The position numbers and the translations under genes are program-made. Below are positions 51,801 through 59,510 of a DNA stretch of 64,000 bases, piece by piece (positions within the stretch are counted from its first letter, which is position 1; every line of letters begins with the position of its first letter). The notes beneath the pieces were generated by a model. That model was not told the origin of the DNA. It did not search any database and was given only the letters and a program-made list of their open reading frames with translations. Where the stretch lies: assembly GCA_964592115.1 (NCBI GenBank), contig CAZQCP010000003.1:1-64000 (forward strand), written 5' to 3'. The stretch comes from Sva-07 sp964592115. GTDB lineage: Bacteria > Actinomycetota > Acidimicrobiia > Acidimicrobiales > Ilumatobacteraceae.

Positions 51801-52477
51801 CGTCTGATCTCGACGTGGATCGGAGCGTCTGTGAGGTCCGCGAGCTGTGCGAACAGGTCGGTGTGGAGGACGACCTCGTCGCCGAGTTCGCCGCGCTGCA
51901 CGACTGTGGTGCAGGTGACGCTGTGGCCGTTGTCGAGGTTGACGATGGTGACGGAGCGGGCGTTGATGACGCCGGGGACGCCGCACGCGCTGCTCCCGCC
52001 GATGCTGTTGCGGAAGGTGGCCTTCGTGCGGATGCGTTCGATCGTCGGCTTGGCGGGAACGGCGATCTGTGAGAGCCCGGCGCCGATGTTGCTACTTGGG
52101 CCGTCGAGGTACACCGGCGCCAGCGATCCCGGCTGGTCGCGCTCGACGGCCGGCACGGGCGCTCCCGTGGTGGGTGCTGCGGTGGTGGGCGCGGCGACCG
52201 TGTCGGGTGTGGGCGCCGTCGGTGCTTCGGTGAGCGCTGCGCCAGTGGCACCCGCGGCGACGTCGGCCTGACCGGAGCTGGTCGAACCGGCGCCGTCGGC
52301 GCTGCGGTCGGAGTCGTGCGCGGCACCGACGTCCACGCCGACCCCGGCGCCGACGACGGCAACGTTCGGCGCCGCCGATTCCTCCGAACGGTTCGCCCAC
52401 CACAACGCAGGGAGCGCGATCAGCGTCAACACTGTCGCGAGCAAGAAGCGTCGCCGGTCGCTGTAGGAAGGTGCCAT
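51797..52477 (-). CDS. Secreted RlpA-like double-psi beta-barrel protein
   Basis: 226 residues from ATG 52477. A basic start and one hydrophobic helix (RRRFLLATVLTLIALPALWWA) give membrane anchoring or export; about 90 Ala/Thr/Pro-rich residues follow. The C-terminal 95 residues fit an RlpA-like barrel: SSACGVPGVINARSVTIVNL, DNGHSVTCTTVVQRGELG and VVLHTDLFAQLADL. In mycobacteria this position before ksgA holds rpfB, a lytic transglycosylase; no transglycosylase domain is visible here. Likely a cell-wall-binding or remodelling protein. Confidence 0.7.
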   Translation of the reverse strand: MAPSYSDRRRFLLATVLTLIALPALWWANRSEESAAPNVAVVGAGVGVDVGAAHDSDRSADGAGSTSSGQADVAAGATGAALTEAPTAPTPDTVAAPTTAAPTTGAPVPAVERDQPGSLAPVYLDGPSSNIGAGLSQIAVPAKPTIERIRTKATFRNSIGGSSACGVPGVINARSVTIVNLDNGHSVTCTTVVQRGELGDEVVLHTDLFAQLADLTDAPIHVEIRR

Positions 52478-52630
52478 CTCGATCGTCAGTCCGAGTCGGA
52501 TCGAGGGACCCGTGTGATCGCGTCCGCCGGCCGCCCCGGAGAGCCGTTCAGCGTACCGGTTCCCCTGCGGAGCGACGATTCGCCGACGGCACCCCGCCAC
52601 TCTCCGCGTTCGTCGATCTTCGCGCGTATC

Positions 52631-52669
52631 GTCCAAGCAACGCTTGGGGACGGGCCCCAGCCGTTGCTT
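52631..52669. repeat. Family C palindrome, copy 4 (variant)
   Basis: CCAAGCAACG (52631-52640) and CGTTGCTTGG (52660-52669) around TTGGGGACGGGCCCCAG. It begins 9 nt after the TatD-family gene's stop. The rest of the gap up to the RlpA-like start (52478-52630) shows no gene. Confidence 0.72.
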
Positions 52670-52678
52670 GGAGCCGCC

Positions 52679-53455
52679 TCAGGAGTCGGGCAACGCGAAC
52701 GCGCGTCGGGCGTTGGCGGTCGTCGCCATCGCGACGTCGGCGACCGGAAGATCGCGCAGGTCGGCGATGAACTGGCCGACGTGAGCGACCCATGCCGGTC
52801 GGTTCGGCTTGCCGCGGTGGGGGATCGGTGCGAGGTACGGGCTGTCGGTCTCCACGAGCATCCGGTCCAGCGGGCACAGCTGCGCTGCAGCTTGGACCTC
52901 CGGCGCGCCCTTGAACGTGACGATGCCGGAGAACGACAAGACGGCGCCGAGGTCGAGGGCGCGTCGCGCTTCGTCGGGCCCGCCGGTGAAGCAGTGGAAG
53001 ATCGTGGACTCCGGGACACCGGCGTCGTCGAGGACGGCGAACGTGTCGTCCCAGGCGTCGCGGGTGTGGATCACGAGCGGGAGTCCGTTGGCGTGGGCGA
53101 GCTCGATCTGCTCGGCGAACGCGTGCCGTTGAACGTCGCGCGGAGAGTGGTCGTAGTAGTAATCGAGGCCCGCCTCGCCGACGGCGACGATGCCTGGGGT
53201 GGCGATGAGGTCGATGATCGTGTCGACGCCCTCGCGGGCATCGTGGGGGTGCAGCCCGACGGTCGCGTACACGTCGAGATGCGCGGCGGCAACGGCGATC
53301 GCCGCCTCCGATGTCGGTCGGTCGCAGCCGACGGTGATCAGCGTCGTGACGCCGGCGTCGCGCGCTGCGGCGATCGCACCATCGGTTCCGTCCGGGGTCC
53401 GCTCGTCGTGCACGTGGCAGTGCGAGTCGAGCCATTCTGGTTGGCTCGGCCTCAT
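52679..53455 (-). CDS. TatD-family metal-dependent hydrolase (DNase)
   Basis: 258 residues from ATG 53455. Metal ligands of the family are in place: LDSHCHVHDE (HxH), VGEAGLDYYYD (Glu), LVIHTRDAWDD (His), IFHCFTGG (His) and VETDSPYLAPIPHRGKPN (Asp). TatD proteins are nucleases with proposed roles in DNA or RNA quality control. Downstream of metG in the same direction, the usual actinobacterial order. Its first seven codons are duplicated 95 nt upstream. Confidence 0.93.
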   Translation of the reverse strand: MRPSQPEWLDSHCHVHDERTPDGTDGAIAAARDAGVTTLITVGCDRPTSEAAIAVAAAHLDVYATVGLHPHDAREGVDTIIDLIATPGIVAVGEAGLDYYYDHSPRDVQRHAFAEQIELAHANGLPLVIHTRDAWDDTFAVLDDAGVPESTIFHCFTGGPDEARRALDLGAVLSFSGIVTFKGAPEVQAAAQLCPLDRMLVETDSPYLAPIPHRGKPNRPAWVAHVGQFIADLRDLPVADVAMATTANARRAFALPDS

Positions 53456-53551
53456 GGCAGGTTTCCGGTGGGGCGAGTTTGGTCGGCCTCGCGCCAGTCT
53501 TGGTCGCTGGCGCTCCCGGCGACGGCGGTGTCTGGTTGGCTCGGCCTCATG
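53436..53551. repeat. 21-bp direct repeat covering the TatD-family gene's start
   Basis: The plus-strand 21-mer at 53436-53456 is repeated exactly at 53531-53551. Read on the minus strand, each copy begins ATGAGGCCGAGCCAACCAGA. The upstream copy overlaps the metG stop and opens a 32-codon frame; the downstream copy is the TatD-family start. Confidence 0.75.
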
Positions 53552-55076
53552 TGAGGCGAGGGAAGAGTGCGTCGCCCTTGGTGACAGCAGCGCCGGGAAC
53601 GTAGCGGCCCCATGCGACGGCGTCGGGGAGCCGCTGGTCGACGACCTGCCCGGCGAGCCCGATGCGCTCCCAGATCGTCTGCGCGGTCTCCGGGATCGCC
53701 GGCGAGGCGAGAATCGCCACGATCCGCAGCGCCTCGAGCGCATCGCCCATCACGGCATCGACCGCGGGACCGGGGTCGGCCTTCCACGGCTCGTTCGCCT
53801 CGAGGTGCGAGTTCGTCGCCCGCACGAGCTGCCACGTCGCGTCGAGGGCGCGGCTCGGCTGTACCTGGTCCCACTGTGCTGACGCCTCCGCGAGCGCGGT
53901 GGCCGCGACTTCGGCCAGCGCGCTGTCGGGGTTCGGCGCCGTGCCGATGCCGCCGCACTTCTTGCCGACGACGGTCGCCACGCGGGCGAGCAGGTTGCCG
54001 AGGTTGTTGGCGAGGTCGCTGTTGTACCGCGACGTGAATCCCTCGATGCTGAAGTCGCCGTCGTTTCCGTAGGCGGTGTCGGCGAGCACGTAGTAGCGGA
54101 ACCCGTCGACGCCGACGTCGTCGATCAGGTCGAGTGGGTCGACCACGTTGCCGGCGGTCTTGCTCATCTTCTCGCCGTCGGACAGCAGCCATCCGCCGAT
54201 CGCCCACCCCTTGGGGAGGTCGATCCCTGCGGACATCAGCATCGCCGGCCAGTACACGCAGTGCTGACGGACGATGTCCTTGCCGATCAGGTGGAAGTCG
54301 ACCGGCCACCAGTCGCGGTAGGCGTCGGTGCCGTCGCCGAACCCGGCCGCGGTGAGGTAGTTCGTCAGCGCGTCGAACCACACGTACGTGACGTGCTTGG
54401 GATCCCACGGCAGCGGGATGCCCCACTCGAGCGACGTGCGGCTGACCGAGAAGTCGCGCAGCCCGCTGCGGATCAGGCCGAGCGCCTCGTTGCCGCGGTG
54501 CTCGGGCTTCATCGCGTCCGGATGGGCGGCGTACCAGTCCAGCAGGCGGTCCTCGAAGCGCGACAGGCGGAAGAAGTAGTTCTCCTCTTCGAAGTACTCG
54601 ACGGGGCGCTGGTGGATCGGGCAACAGTCGGCGACGGGTCCATCGGGGCCGTCGACGACGATCAGCTCGTCGTCGCTGTAGTACTCCTCACAAGCGACGC
54701 AGTACTTGCCGGCGAACGTGTCGAGCTCGATGTCCCCGGCGTCGTAGCAGCGTTGGAGGATCTCTTCGACCGCCGCGTAATGGCGCGGTTCGGTGGTGCG
54801 GATGAAGTCGTCGAAGTCGATGTTGAGGCGCTTCCACGCTGCTTCGAACTTCGGGGCGATCGTGTCGGTGAACTCCTTGGGCGACACGCCGGCGGCCTCG
54901 GCGGCTTGTTGGATCTTGAGCCCGTGCTCGTCGGTGCCGGTGAGGTAGAGGACGTCGTCGCCGAGCAGGCGGTGCCAGCGAGTGAGCGCGTCGCCGACGA
55001 TCGTGGTGTACGCGTGCCCGAGGTGGGGCTCGGCGTTCACGTAGTAGATCGGAGTGGTGACGTAGAACCGGGCCAC
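53547..55076 (-). CDS. metG: Methionyl-tRNA synthetase
   Basis: 509 residues, GTG start. The HIGH motif is HLGH in YYVNAEPHLGHAYTTI; KMSKS appears as DGEKMSKTAGN. The zinc-knuckle region YCVACEEYYSDDEL with CCPIHQRP keeps four ligands. WFDALTNYLTAAGF and the anticodon-binding helices complete it. It lacks a C-terminal tRNA-binding domain, like other short bacterial enzymes. TAACGT (55083-55088) ends exactly 6 nt before the GTG, so the transcript is probably leaderless. Confidence 0.97.
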   Translation of the reverse strand: MARFYVTTPIYYVNAEPHLGHAYTTIVGDALTRWHRLLGDDVLYLTGTDEHGLKIQQAAEAAGVSPKEFTDTIAPKFEAAWKRLNIDFDDFIRTTEPRHYAAVEEILQRCYDAGDIELDTFAGKYCVACEEYYSDDELIVVDGPDGPVADCCPIHQRPVEYFEEENYFFRLSRFEDRLLDWYAAHPDAMKPEHRGNEALGLIRSGLRDFSVSRTSLEWGIPLPWDPKHVTYVWFDALTNYLTAAGFGDGTDAYRDWWPVDFHLIGKDIVRQHCVYWPAMLMSAGIDLPKGWAIGGWLLSDGEKMSKTAGNVVDPLDLIDDVGVDGFRYYVLADTAYGNDGDFSIEGFTSRYNSDLANNLGNLLARVATVVGKKCGGIGTAPNPDSALAEVAATALAEASAQWDQVQPSRALDATWQLVRATNSHLEANEPWKADPGPAVDAVMGDALEALRIVAILASPAIPETAQTIWERIGLAGQVVDQRLPDAVAWGRYVPGAAVTKGDALFPRLT

Positions 55077-55082
55077 GCCTGC

Positions 55083-55088
55083 ACGTTA
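55083..55088 (-). promoter_or_regulatory. -10-like TAACGT for the metG operon
   Basis: TANNNT hexamer ending 6 nt before GTG 55076; leaderless geometry. Confidence 0.45.
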
Positions 55089-55152
55089 GAGGTTGGCTCG
55101 TGTCCGCCCACCTGGCGATTCGCGCGCTGGCCGTGCCGCGTGCGGTGGCGGC

Positions 55153-55207
55153 GCCCAAATCTGTCCGGATCTGGCCGCCGTGCGACACGTGGCGGACAGA
55201 TTTCGGC
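55153..55207. repeat. Family B palindrome, copy 5 (divergent promoter region)
   Basis: GCCCAAATCTGTCCG (55153-55167) pairs with CGGACAGATTTCGGC (55193-55207), one mismatch. It lies between the divergent metG and thioesterase starts. Confidence 0.72.
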
Positions 55208-55232
55208 TTCGGAGTCGGCGAGGATGGGCGGG

Positions 55233-55238
55233 TACGTT
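55233..55238 (+). promoter_or_regulatory. -10-like TACGTT for the thioesterase gene
   Basis: TANNNT hexamer ending 6 nt before ATG 55245; this spacing decides the start choice. Confidence 0.42.
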
Positions 55239-55244
55239 GCGCCG

Positions 55245-56096
55245 ATGGTCGGAGTGTTCGCGGACGCAACCGCGGTGCGGCGGATAGCTGGCGCAACCGC
55301 GGGGAACGTCGGCGCCCGTGACGGCGCGGAACCTGGCGCCTCGGTGCAGTTCGCGGCGGAGGTGAAGCCCGGCTGGGACATCGGCGGCAACGCCAACGGC
55401 GGGTACCTGCTGGCGATCGCGGGGCGGGCGATGGCGGAGACGGTCGGTCGGCCGCCGGTCACGCTCAGCGCGCACTACCTGCGTCCGGCGCCCGCCGGCC
55501 CGTGCACGGTCGATGTGTCGGTCGTGCGGTCGGGCCGCCGGTTCGCCACGGCCACGGCGAGCCTGACGATGGAGTCGGGAGAGATCATCCGCCTGCTCGG
55601 TACGTTCGGCCAGCAGACGCCAGGCGGGCCGTCGTACACGCGCGAGGCGCCGGTGGACCTGCCGCCGTACGACGAATGCGCACCGCCACCAGAGGCGATC
55701 GAGGGGCCCGGACCGGCGATGTTCGGTCGGCTCGCCGTGCGGCTGCGGCCCGGCGACGACGGGTTCCGGGTCGGGCGCAAGTCGGGCCGCGCCGAGATCG
55801 CCGGCTGGTTCGCGTTCGCCGACGGCGAGTCGATCGACGCGATCGGGCTGTTGCTCGCGTCCGACGCGTTTCCGCCGGCGGTCTTCAACACCGACCTGCC
55901 CGTGGCGTGGGTGCCGACCGTCGAACTGACCGTGCACGTCCGGGCGACTCCTGCGCCGGGACCACTGCGCTGCTGGTTCCGCTCGCGTTTCGTCCACGAC
56001 GGGATGCTCGACGAGGAAGCCGCGATCTGGGACTCCGCTGGCACGCTCGTGGCCCAGAGCCGCCAGCTCGCGCTCGTCCCCCGTCCGCCCGACTAA
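55245..56096 (+). CDS. Acyl-CoA thioesterase, double-hotdog family
   Basis: 283 residues from ATG 55245, chosen because TACGTT ends 6 nt before it; ATG 55224 would add seven residues. First hotdog: VKPGWDIGGNANGGYLLAIAGRAM and PPVTLSAHYLRPAPAGP. Second hotdog: WVPTVELTVHVRATPAPG and EEAAIWDSAGTLVAQSRQLAL. This matches the TesB-like/thioesterase family acting on acyl-CoA. The stop codon TAA is the first three bases of a family C palindrome. Confidence 0.82.
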   Translation: MVGVFADATAVRRIAGATAGNVGARDGAEPGASVQFAAEVKPGWDIGGNANGGYLLAIAGRAMAETVGRPPVTLSAHYLRPAPAGPCTVDVSVVRSGRRFATATASLTMESGEIIRLLGTFGQQTPGGPSYTREAPVDLPPYDECAPPPEAIEGPGPAMFGRLAVRLRPGDDGFRVGRKSGRAEIAGWFAFADGESIDAIGLLLASDAFPPAVFNTDLPVAWVPTVELTVHVRATPAPGPLRCWFRSRFVHDGMLDEEAAIWDSAGTLVAQSRQLALVPRPPD

Positions 56097-56128
56097 CGAA
56101 CGTCGGGGACAGGACCCAACGTTCGTTA
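56094..56128. repeat. Family C palindrome, copy 3 (fills a convergent gap)
   Basis: Perfect 10-nt arms TAACGAACGT (56094-56103) and ACGTTCGTTA (56119-56128) around CGGGGACAGGACCCA. The first arm begins with the thioesterase TAA, and the HAD gene's stop begins at 56130. The element is essentially the whole intergenic space. Confidence 0.8.
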
Positions 56129-56129
56129 C

Positions 56130-56954
56130 TCAGCCGCGGAGGATGCCGCGGCGCCGTGGGGCGGCACGGGCGCGCGTGAGCGCGGCGCCGGCGGCGAAGC
56201 TCGCTCCGGCGATCCCGACCGTGCCGATCGACGCCGCAGTGCGTCGAATCACCGACTTCGTCTGCTGGCTGAAGATCACGATCGGCCAGCCGTTCAGCCG
56301 AGCGTGACGTTCGAGCTTGGCGTCGGGGTTCACGGCGACCGGGTGGCCGACCGCCTCCAGCATCGGCAGGTCGCTCGCCGAGTCGCTGTATCCGTAGCAC
56401 TGGCGCAGGTCGTATCCGTTCCAGTCGGCGAGCTCGCGCATCGCCGTGACCTTGCCCTCGCCGTAGCAGAACGGCCCCTGGAGCTCGCCGGTGTAGCGCC
56501 CGTCGACGACGACGCTGCGCGTGCCGATCCCCGATGTCATACCGAGGGCGTGAGCGAGCGGCTCGACGATCTCTTGCGGCGCGGCGGACACGATGAACGT
56601 GTCGCGCCCCGCATGGCGGTGCCGGTCGAGGAGGCGCCGCGCCTCGGGCCGCAGACGGGCGAGCAGGCGTGGCAGAACCTCGGTGTTGATCGCTTGGAGG
56701 TCGCTCTGGAGCATCCCCGTGACCGCCTTGAGCACCCGCGCCTTGACCGCGTCGGTCGTGTCGTCGCTCGCCCCGAACAGCTTGAAGGCGACGGCGCCGG
56801 CGGCGTCGCGGGCGAACTCGATGTTCGGGATGAGGCCCGCCCGGCGTGCTTGGAGGGCGAGCGTGAACGCCGACGACCCGGAGATCAGGGTGCGGTCGAG
56901 ATCGAAGAACGCCGCGCTCGGCCCGGCGCTGGCGACGCTGACGTACTCACTCAT
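56130..56954 (-). CDS. HAD-IB family phosphatase (SerB-like)
   Basis: 274 residues. Motif I is AAFFDLDRTLISGSSAF (nucleophile Asp and general acid/base Asp), motif II is FIVSAAPQEIVEPLA, the Lys lies in CYGEGKVTAM and motif III is YGYSDSASDLPML. This is the HAD-IB hypothetical subgroup related to phosphoserine phosphatase. The tail (GIAGASFAAGAALTRA) could be a membrane-associating helix. It overlaps rsmI by 8 nt. Substrate unknown. Confidence 0.85.
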   Translation of the reverse strand: MSEYVSVASAGPSAAFFDLDRTLISGSSAFTLALQARRAGLIPNIEFARDAAGAVAFKLFGASDDTTDAVKARVLKAVTGMLQSDLQAINTEVLPRLLARLRPEARRLLDRHRHAGRDTFIVSAAPQEIVEPLAHALGMTSGIGTRSVVVDGRYTGELQGPFCYGEGKVTAMRELADWNGYDLRQCYGYSDSASDLPMLEAVGHPVAVNPDAKLERHARLNGWPIVIFSQQTKSVIRRTAASIGTVGIAGASFAAGAALTRARAAPRRRGILRG

Positions 56955-57786
56955 CGTTGCCTCCGGTTCCGTGCAGGTCGAGCGCCAGCGCGTACACCTC
57001 GCGCTTGGGGCGCCCGAGGGTCTTGGCGACGCTCGCCGACGCATCGCGGGTCGAGGCACCGCCAGCGAGCTCGGCGCGCAGCGCGTCGCGCACGGTGGCG
57101 TCGCTGGCGGGCTCGTCGCCAGTGGGGTTTCCGGCGATCACCAGCACGTACTCCCCTCTCGGGTCGCCGATGTCGATCTCGCCGAGCGGCCCGCGCGTGA
57201 CCGTCTCGTACAGCTTCGTCAGCTCCCGCGTCACGACCACCATTCGATCATCCCCGCACGCCGCGCGGAGGTCGGCCAGCGTGCGTTCGACGCGATGCGG
57301 CGCCTCGTAGACGACGATCGTGCGCCGTTCCTCGGCGATGTCCGCGAGGCGAGCAGCGCGTTCGCTCCCTTTGCGCGGCAGGAATCCTTCGAACACGAAC
57401 CGGTCGGTCGACAACCCGGAGATCGTGAGCGCCATGATCACCGCGCTCGGACCCGGCACCGCGCTGACGTTGTGACCGGCGTCGATGACGGCGCGCACGA
57501 TGCGCTCGCCGGGGTCGGAGATGCCCGGCGTGCCCGCGTCGCTGACCACCGCGACGTCGCGCCCCGAGGCGAGCACGTCGAGCACGTCACGCACGCGCAG
57601 TGATTCGGTGTGGTCGTTGCACACGGCGAGGCGGGCGCCCTCGATGCCGGCGTGACGGAGGAGCGGGCCGGTGCGGCGCGTGTCCTCACAACAGATGAGG
57701 GCAGCGTGGGCGAGCACGTCGATGGCGCGCGGTGCGAGGTCGCCGAGGTTGCCGATCGGTGTGGCGACGAGCCAGAGGGTGCTCAT
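56947..57786 (-). CDS. rsmI: 16S rRNA 2'-O-ribose C1402 methyltransferase RsmI
   Basis: 279 residues. Tetrapyrrole-methylase-fold signatures: LWLVATPIGNLGDLAPRAID, CCEDTRRTGPLLRHAGI, VVSDAGTPGISDPG, VPGPSAVIMALTISGL and FEGFLPRKGSERAARL. It methylates the ribose of C1402 in 16S rRNA. A short C-terminal helical domain (LAGGASTRDASASVAKTLG) is also present. In mycobacteria the gene lies near metG as here. Confidence 0.95.
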   Translation of the reverse strand: MSTLWLVATPIGNLGDLAPRAIDVLAHAALICCEDTRRTGPLLRHAGIEGARLAVCNDHTESLRVRDVLDVLASGRDVAVVSDAGTPGISDPGERIVRAVIDAGHNVSAVPGPSAVIMALTISGLSTDRFVFEGFLPRKGSERAARLADIAEERRTIVVYEAPHRVERTLADLRAACGDDRMVVVTRELTKLYETVTRGPLGEIDIGDPRGEYVLVIAGNPTGDEPASDATVRDALRAELAGGASTRDASASVAKTLGRPKREVYALALDLHGTGGNDE

Positions 57787-57811
57787 CGCTGCGATCCTGC
57801 CTGCGGCGCAG

Positions 57812-58165
57812 TCACGCCGTCCGTTCGGTCGTGGTGTCGCAGCGGACCTCGATCTCGTCGCCGACGTGGAGTCCCCAGCGTTCGAACGCGCCGGCCCGCG
57901 CCTCGATCACGAGGTGGCCGTGGCGGACGGGAACCCCGAGTCGGTATCGGGCCATGCGACACGTCTTGAGCACGGTGCCGTCGGCATCGAGGTAGGCGAC
58001 ATCGATCGGGAAGCGCATGCCGATCGTGTGTATCCACCGACACGGTTCGATGACCAGTGCACCGTCGAGGTCGTCGCGTCCGAGGAGCCCGCGTCGTCGC
58101 GCCGCGCGGGTGTCGGCGAGTTCGGCCGACGCCAGGACGCGAGCGTCACTGACCAACCAAGCCAT
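57812..58165 (-). CDS. DUF192 family protein
   Basis: 117 residues. The DUF192 pattern is complete: DTRAARRRGLLGRDDLDGAL near the start, IHTIGMRFPIDVAYLDADG (the conserved GMxFPID) and VIEARAGAFERWGLHVGDEI. Often exported in other bacteria; no signal peptide is visible here. Function unknown. It lies 25 nt upstream of rsmI, same strand. Confidence 0.9.
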   Translation of the reverse strand: MAWLVSDARVLASAELADTRAARRRGLLGRDDLDGALVIEPCRWIHTIGMRFPIDVAYLDADGTVLKTCRMARYRLGVPVRHGHLVIEARAGAFERWGLHVGDEIEVRCDTTTERTA

Positions 58166-58242
58166 GTCCGCAGTGTGTCAGATCGCGTGGCGCCGACGCA
58201 GTTCGCCGGGCCGTGCTTGATCGGGTGTTCCGTTGCACCCGC

Positions 58243-59388
58243 TTACAGCCCGAGGGATTTGGCGATGATCGTCTTCATCACCTCGTTGGTGCCGCCGTAG
58301 ATCGACGTCACACGGGCGTCGGCGTAGGCGCGGGCGATCGGATACTCCGTCATGTAGCCGTATCCGCCGAACATCTGCAGACACCGGTCGACGGCGCGCC
58401 CTTGCAGGTCGGTCGCCCAGTACTTCGCCTGCGCCGCGCCGGCGGCGTCGAGGGTGCCGGCGTTGAGGGCGACGATGCACTGGTCGACGTAGGCCTGGGT
58501 GACCTCGATCTCGGTCTTCACCTCGGCGAGCACGAACTTCGTGTTCTGGAACGTGCCGATCGACTTGCCGAACGCGGTCCGTTCGCCGACGTAGTCGAGC
58601 GTCCAACCGAGCGCCGCCCGTGCCGCCGACACGCCGGCGACGGCGATCGACAGGCGTTCCTGAGCGAGGTTGAAGGACAGGTAGGAGAACCCCTTGCCTT
58701 CGTCTCCGAGCAGGTTGGCGACCGGCACGCGCACGTCGGTGAAGAACAGTTCGGCGGTGTCCTGGCTGTGCATCCCGATCTTTTCGAGGTTGCGACCGCG
58801 CTCGAAGCCGTCCATCCCGCGTTCGACGACGAGCAGCGACAGGCCGCTGTGGCGCTCGCTCGGGTCCGTCTTGGCGGCCACGATCACCAGATCGGAGTTG
58901 ATGCCGTTGGTGATGAACGTCTTGGATCCGTTGACGATGTACTCGTCGCCGTCGCGGATGGCGGTGGTGGCGATGCCGGCGAGGTCGGAGCCGGTGCCGG
59001 GCTCGGTCATCGCGATGGCGGTGATCAACTCGCCAGATGCGATGCCGGGCATCCATCGCTTCGCTTGCTCGTCGTTGCAGTACTCGAGGAAGTAGGGGGT
59101 GCAGATGTCGTTGTGGAGCGTGAGCCCGAGCCCAGCACCACCGATCCCCGCAGCGCTGAGCTCCTCGCTGAGGATGGCGTTGAAGCGGAAGTCGCGGGTG
59201 CCGCCACCACCGTGCTCTTCGGGGATCGCCATGCCGACGAAGCCGTACTGCCCGGCGGTCGAGAACAACGAACGCGGCGCGATGCCGTCGCGTTCCCACT
59301 CGAGGTAGTGGGGAGATGCCTCCTTGGCGACGAAGGCGGCGAATGACTCGCGGAACGCGTCGTGCTCGGCGTCGAAGATCGTGCGCAT
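58243..59388 (-). CDS. Acyl-CoA dehydrogenase
   Basis: 381 residues, full length. Signatures: IAMTEPGTGSDLAGI (substrate/FAD loop), FITNGINSDLVIVAAKT, RTAFGKSIGTFQ and QMFGGYGYMTEYPIARAYAD. The C-terminal loop reads IYGGTNEVM, so the catalytic Glu is not in the medium-chain YEGT position and must come from another helix, as in long-chain or isovaleryl-type enzymes. It performs the first oxidation of fatty-acyl or branched acyl-CoA with FAD. TACGCT ends 7 nt before ATG 59388. Confidence 0.93.
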   Translation of the reverse strand: MRTIFDAEHDAFRESFAAFVAKEASPHYLEWERDGIAPRSLFSTAGQYGFVGMAIPEEHGGGGTRDFRFNAILSEELSAAGIGGAGLGLTLHNDICTPYFLEYCNDEQAKRWMPGIASGELITAIAMTEPGTGSDLAGIATTAIRDGDEYIVNGSKTFITNGINSDLVIVAAKTDPSERHSGLSLLVVERGMDGFERGRNLEKIGMHSQDTAELFFTDVRVPVANLLGDEGKGFSYLSFNLAQERLSIAVAGVSAARAALGWTLDYVGERTAFGKSIGTFQNTKFVLAEVKTEIEVTQAYVDQCIVALNAGTLDAAGAAQAKYWATDLQGRAVDRCLQMFGGYGYMTEYPIARAYADARVTSIYGGTNEVMKTIIAKSLGL

Positions 59389-59395
59389 CCGCAGA

Positions 59396-59401
59396 AGCGT
59401 A
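59396..59401 (-). promoter_or_regulatory. -10-like TACGCT before the acyl-CoA dehydrogenase gene
   Basis: TANNNT hexamer ending 7 nt before ATG 59388; only 7 nt separate it from a family A element upstream. Confidence 0.4.
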
Positions 59402-59408
59402 CGGCCGC

Positions 59409-59510
59409 GATTGCATCCGGGGTCAGACCCCACATGCAACCACCCACAATGTGCGGACGGGTTCGACCGATGCGCGCTGTTGCATGTGGGGTCTGACCCC
59501 GGATGCAATC
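59409..59510. repeat. Family A BIME-like inverted pair, copy 3 (perfect arms)
   Basis: Arms 59409-59440 and 59479-59510 (32 nt) are perfect inverted copies, 38 nt apart, with core GGGGTCAGACCCC. The right arm reaches into the ychF TGA (59509-59511). It separates ychF from the acyl-CoA dehydrogenase gene. Confidence 0.82.

Noticed and set aside
52316..53554. 412-codon plus-strand frame opposite the TatD-family gene
   Set aside because: Antisense to a gene with all metal-ligand motifs; low-complexity Arg/Gly/Val composition and no domain.
55077..55152. T-box or S-box leader for metG
   Set aside because: A -10-like hexamer lies 6 nt before the start codon, leaving no room for a structured leader.
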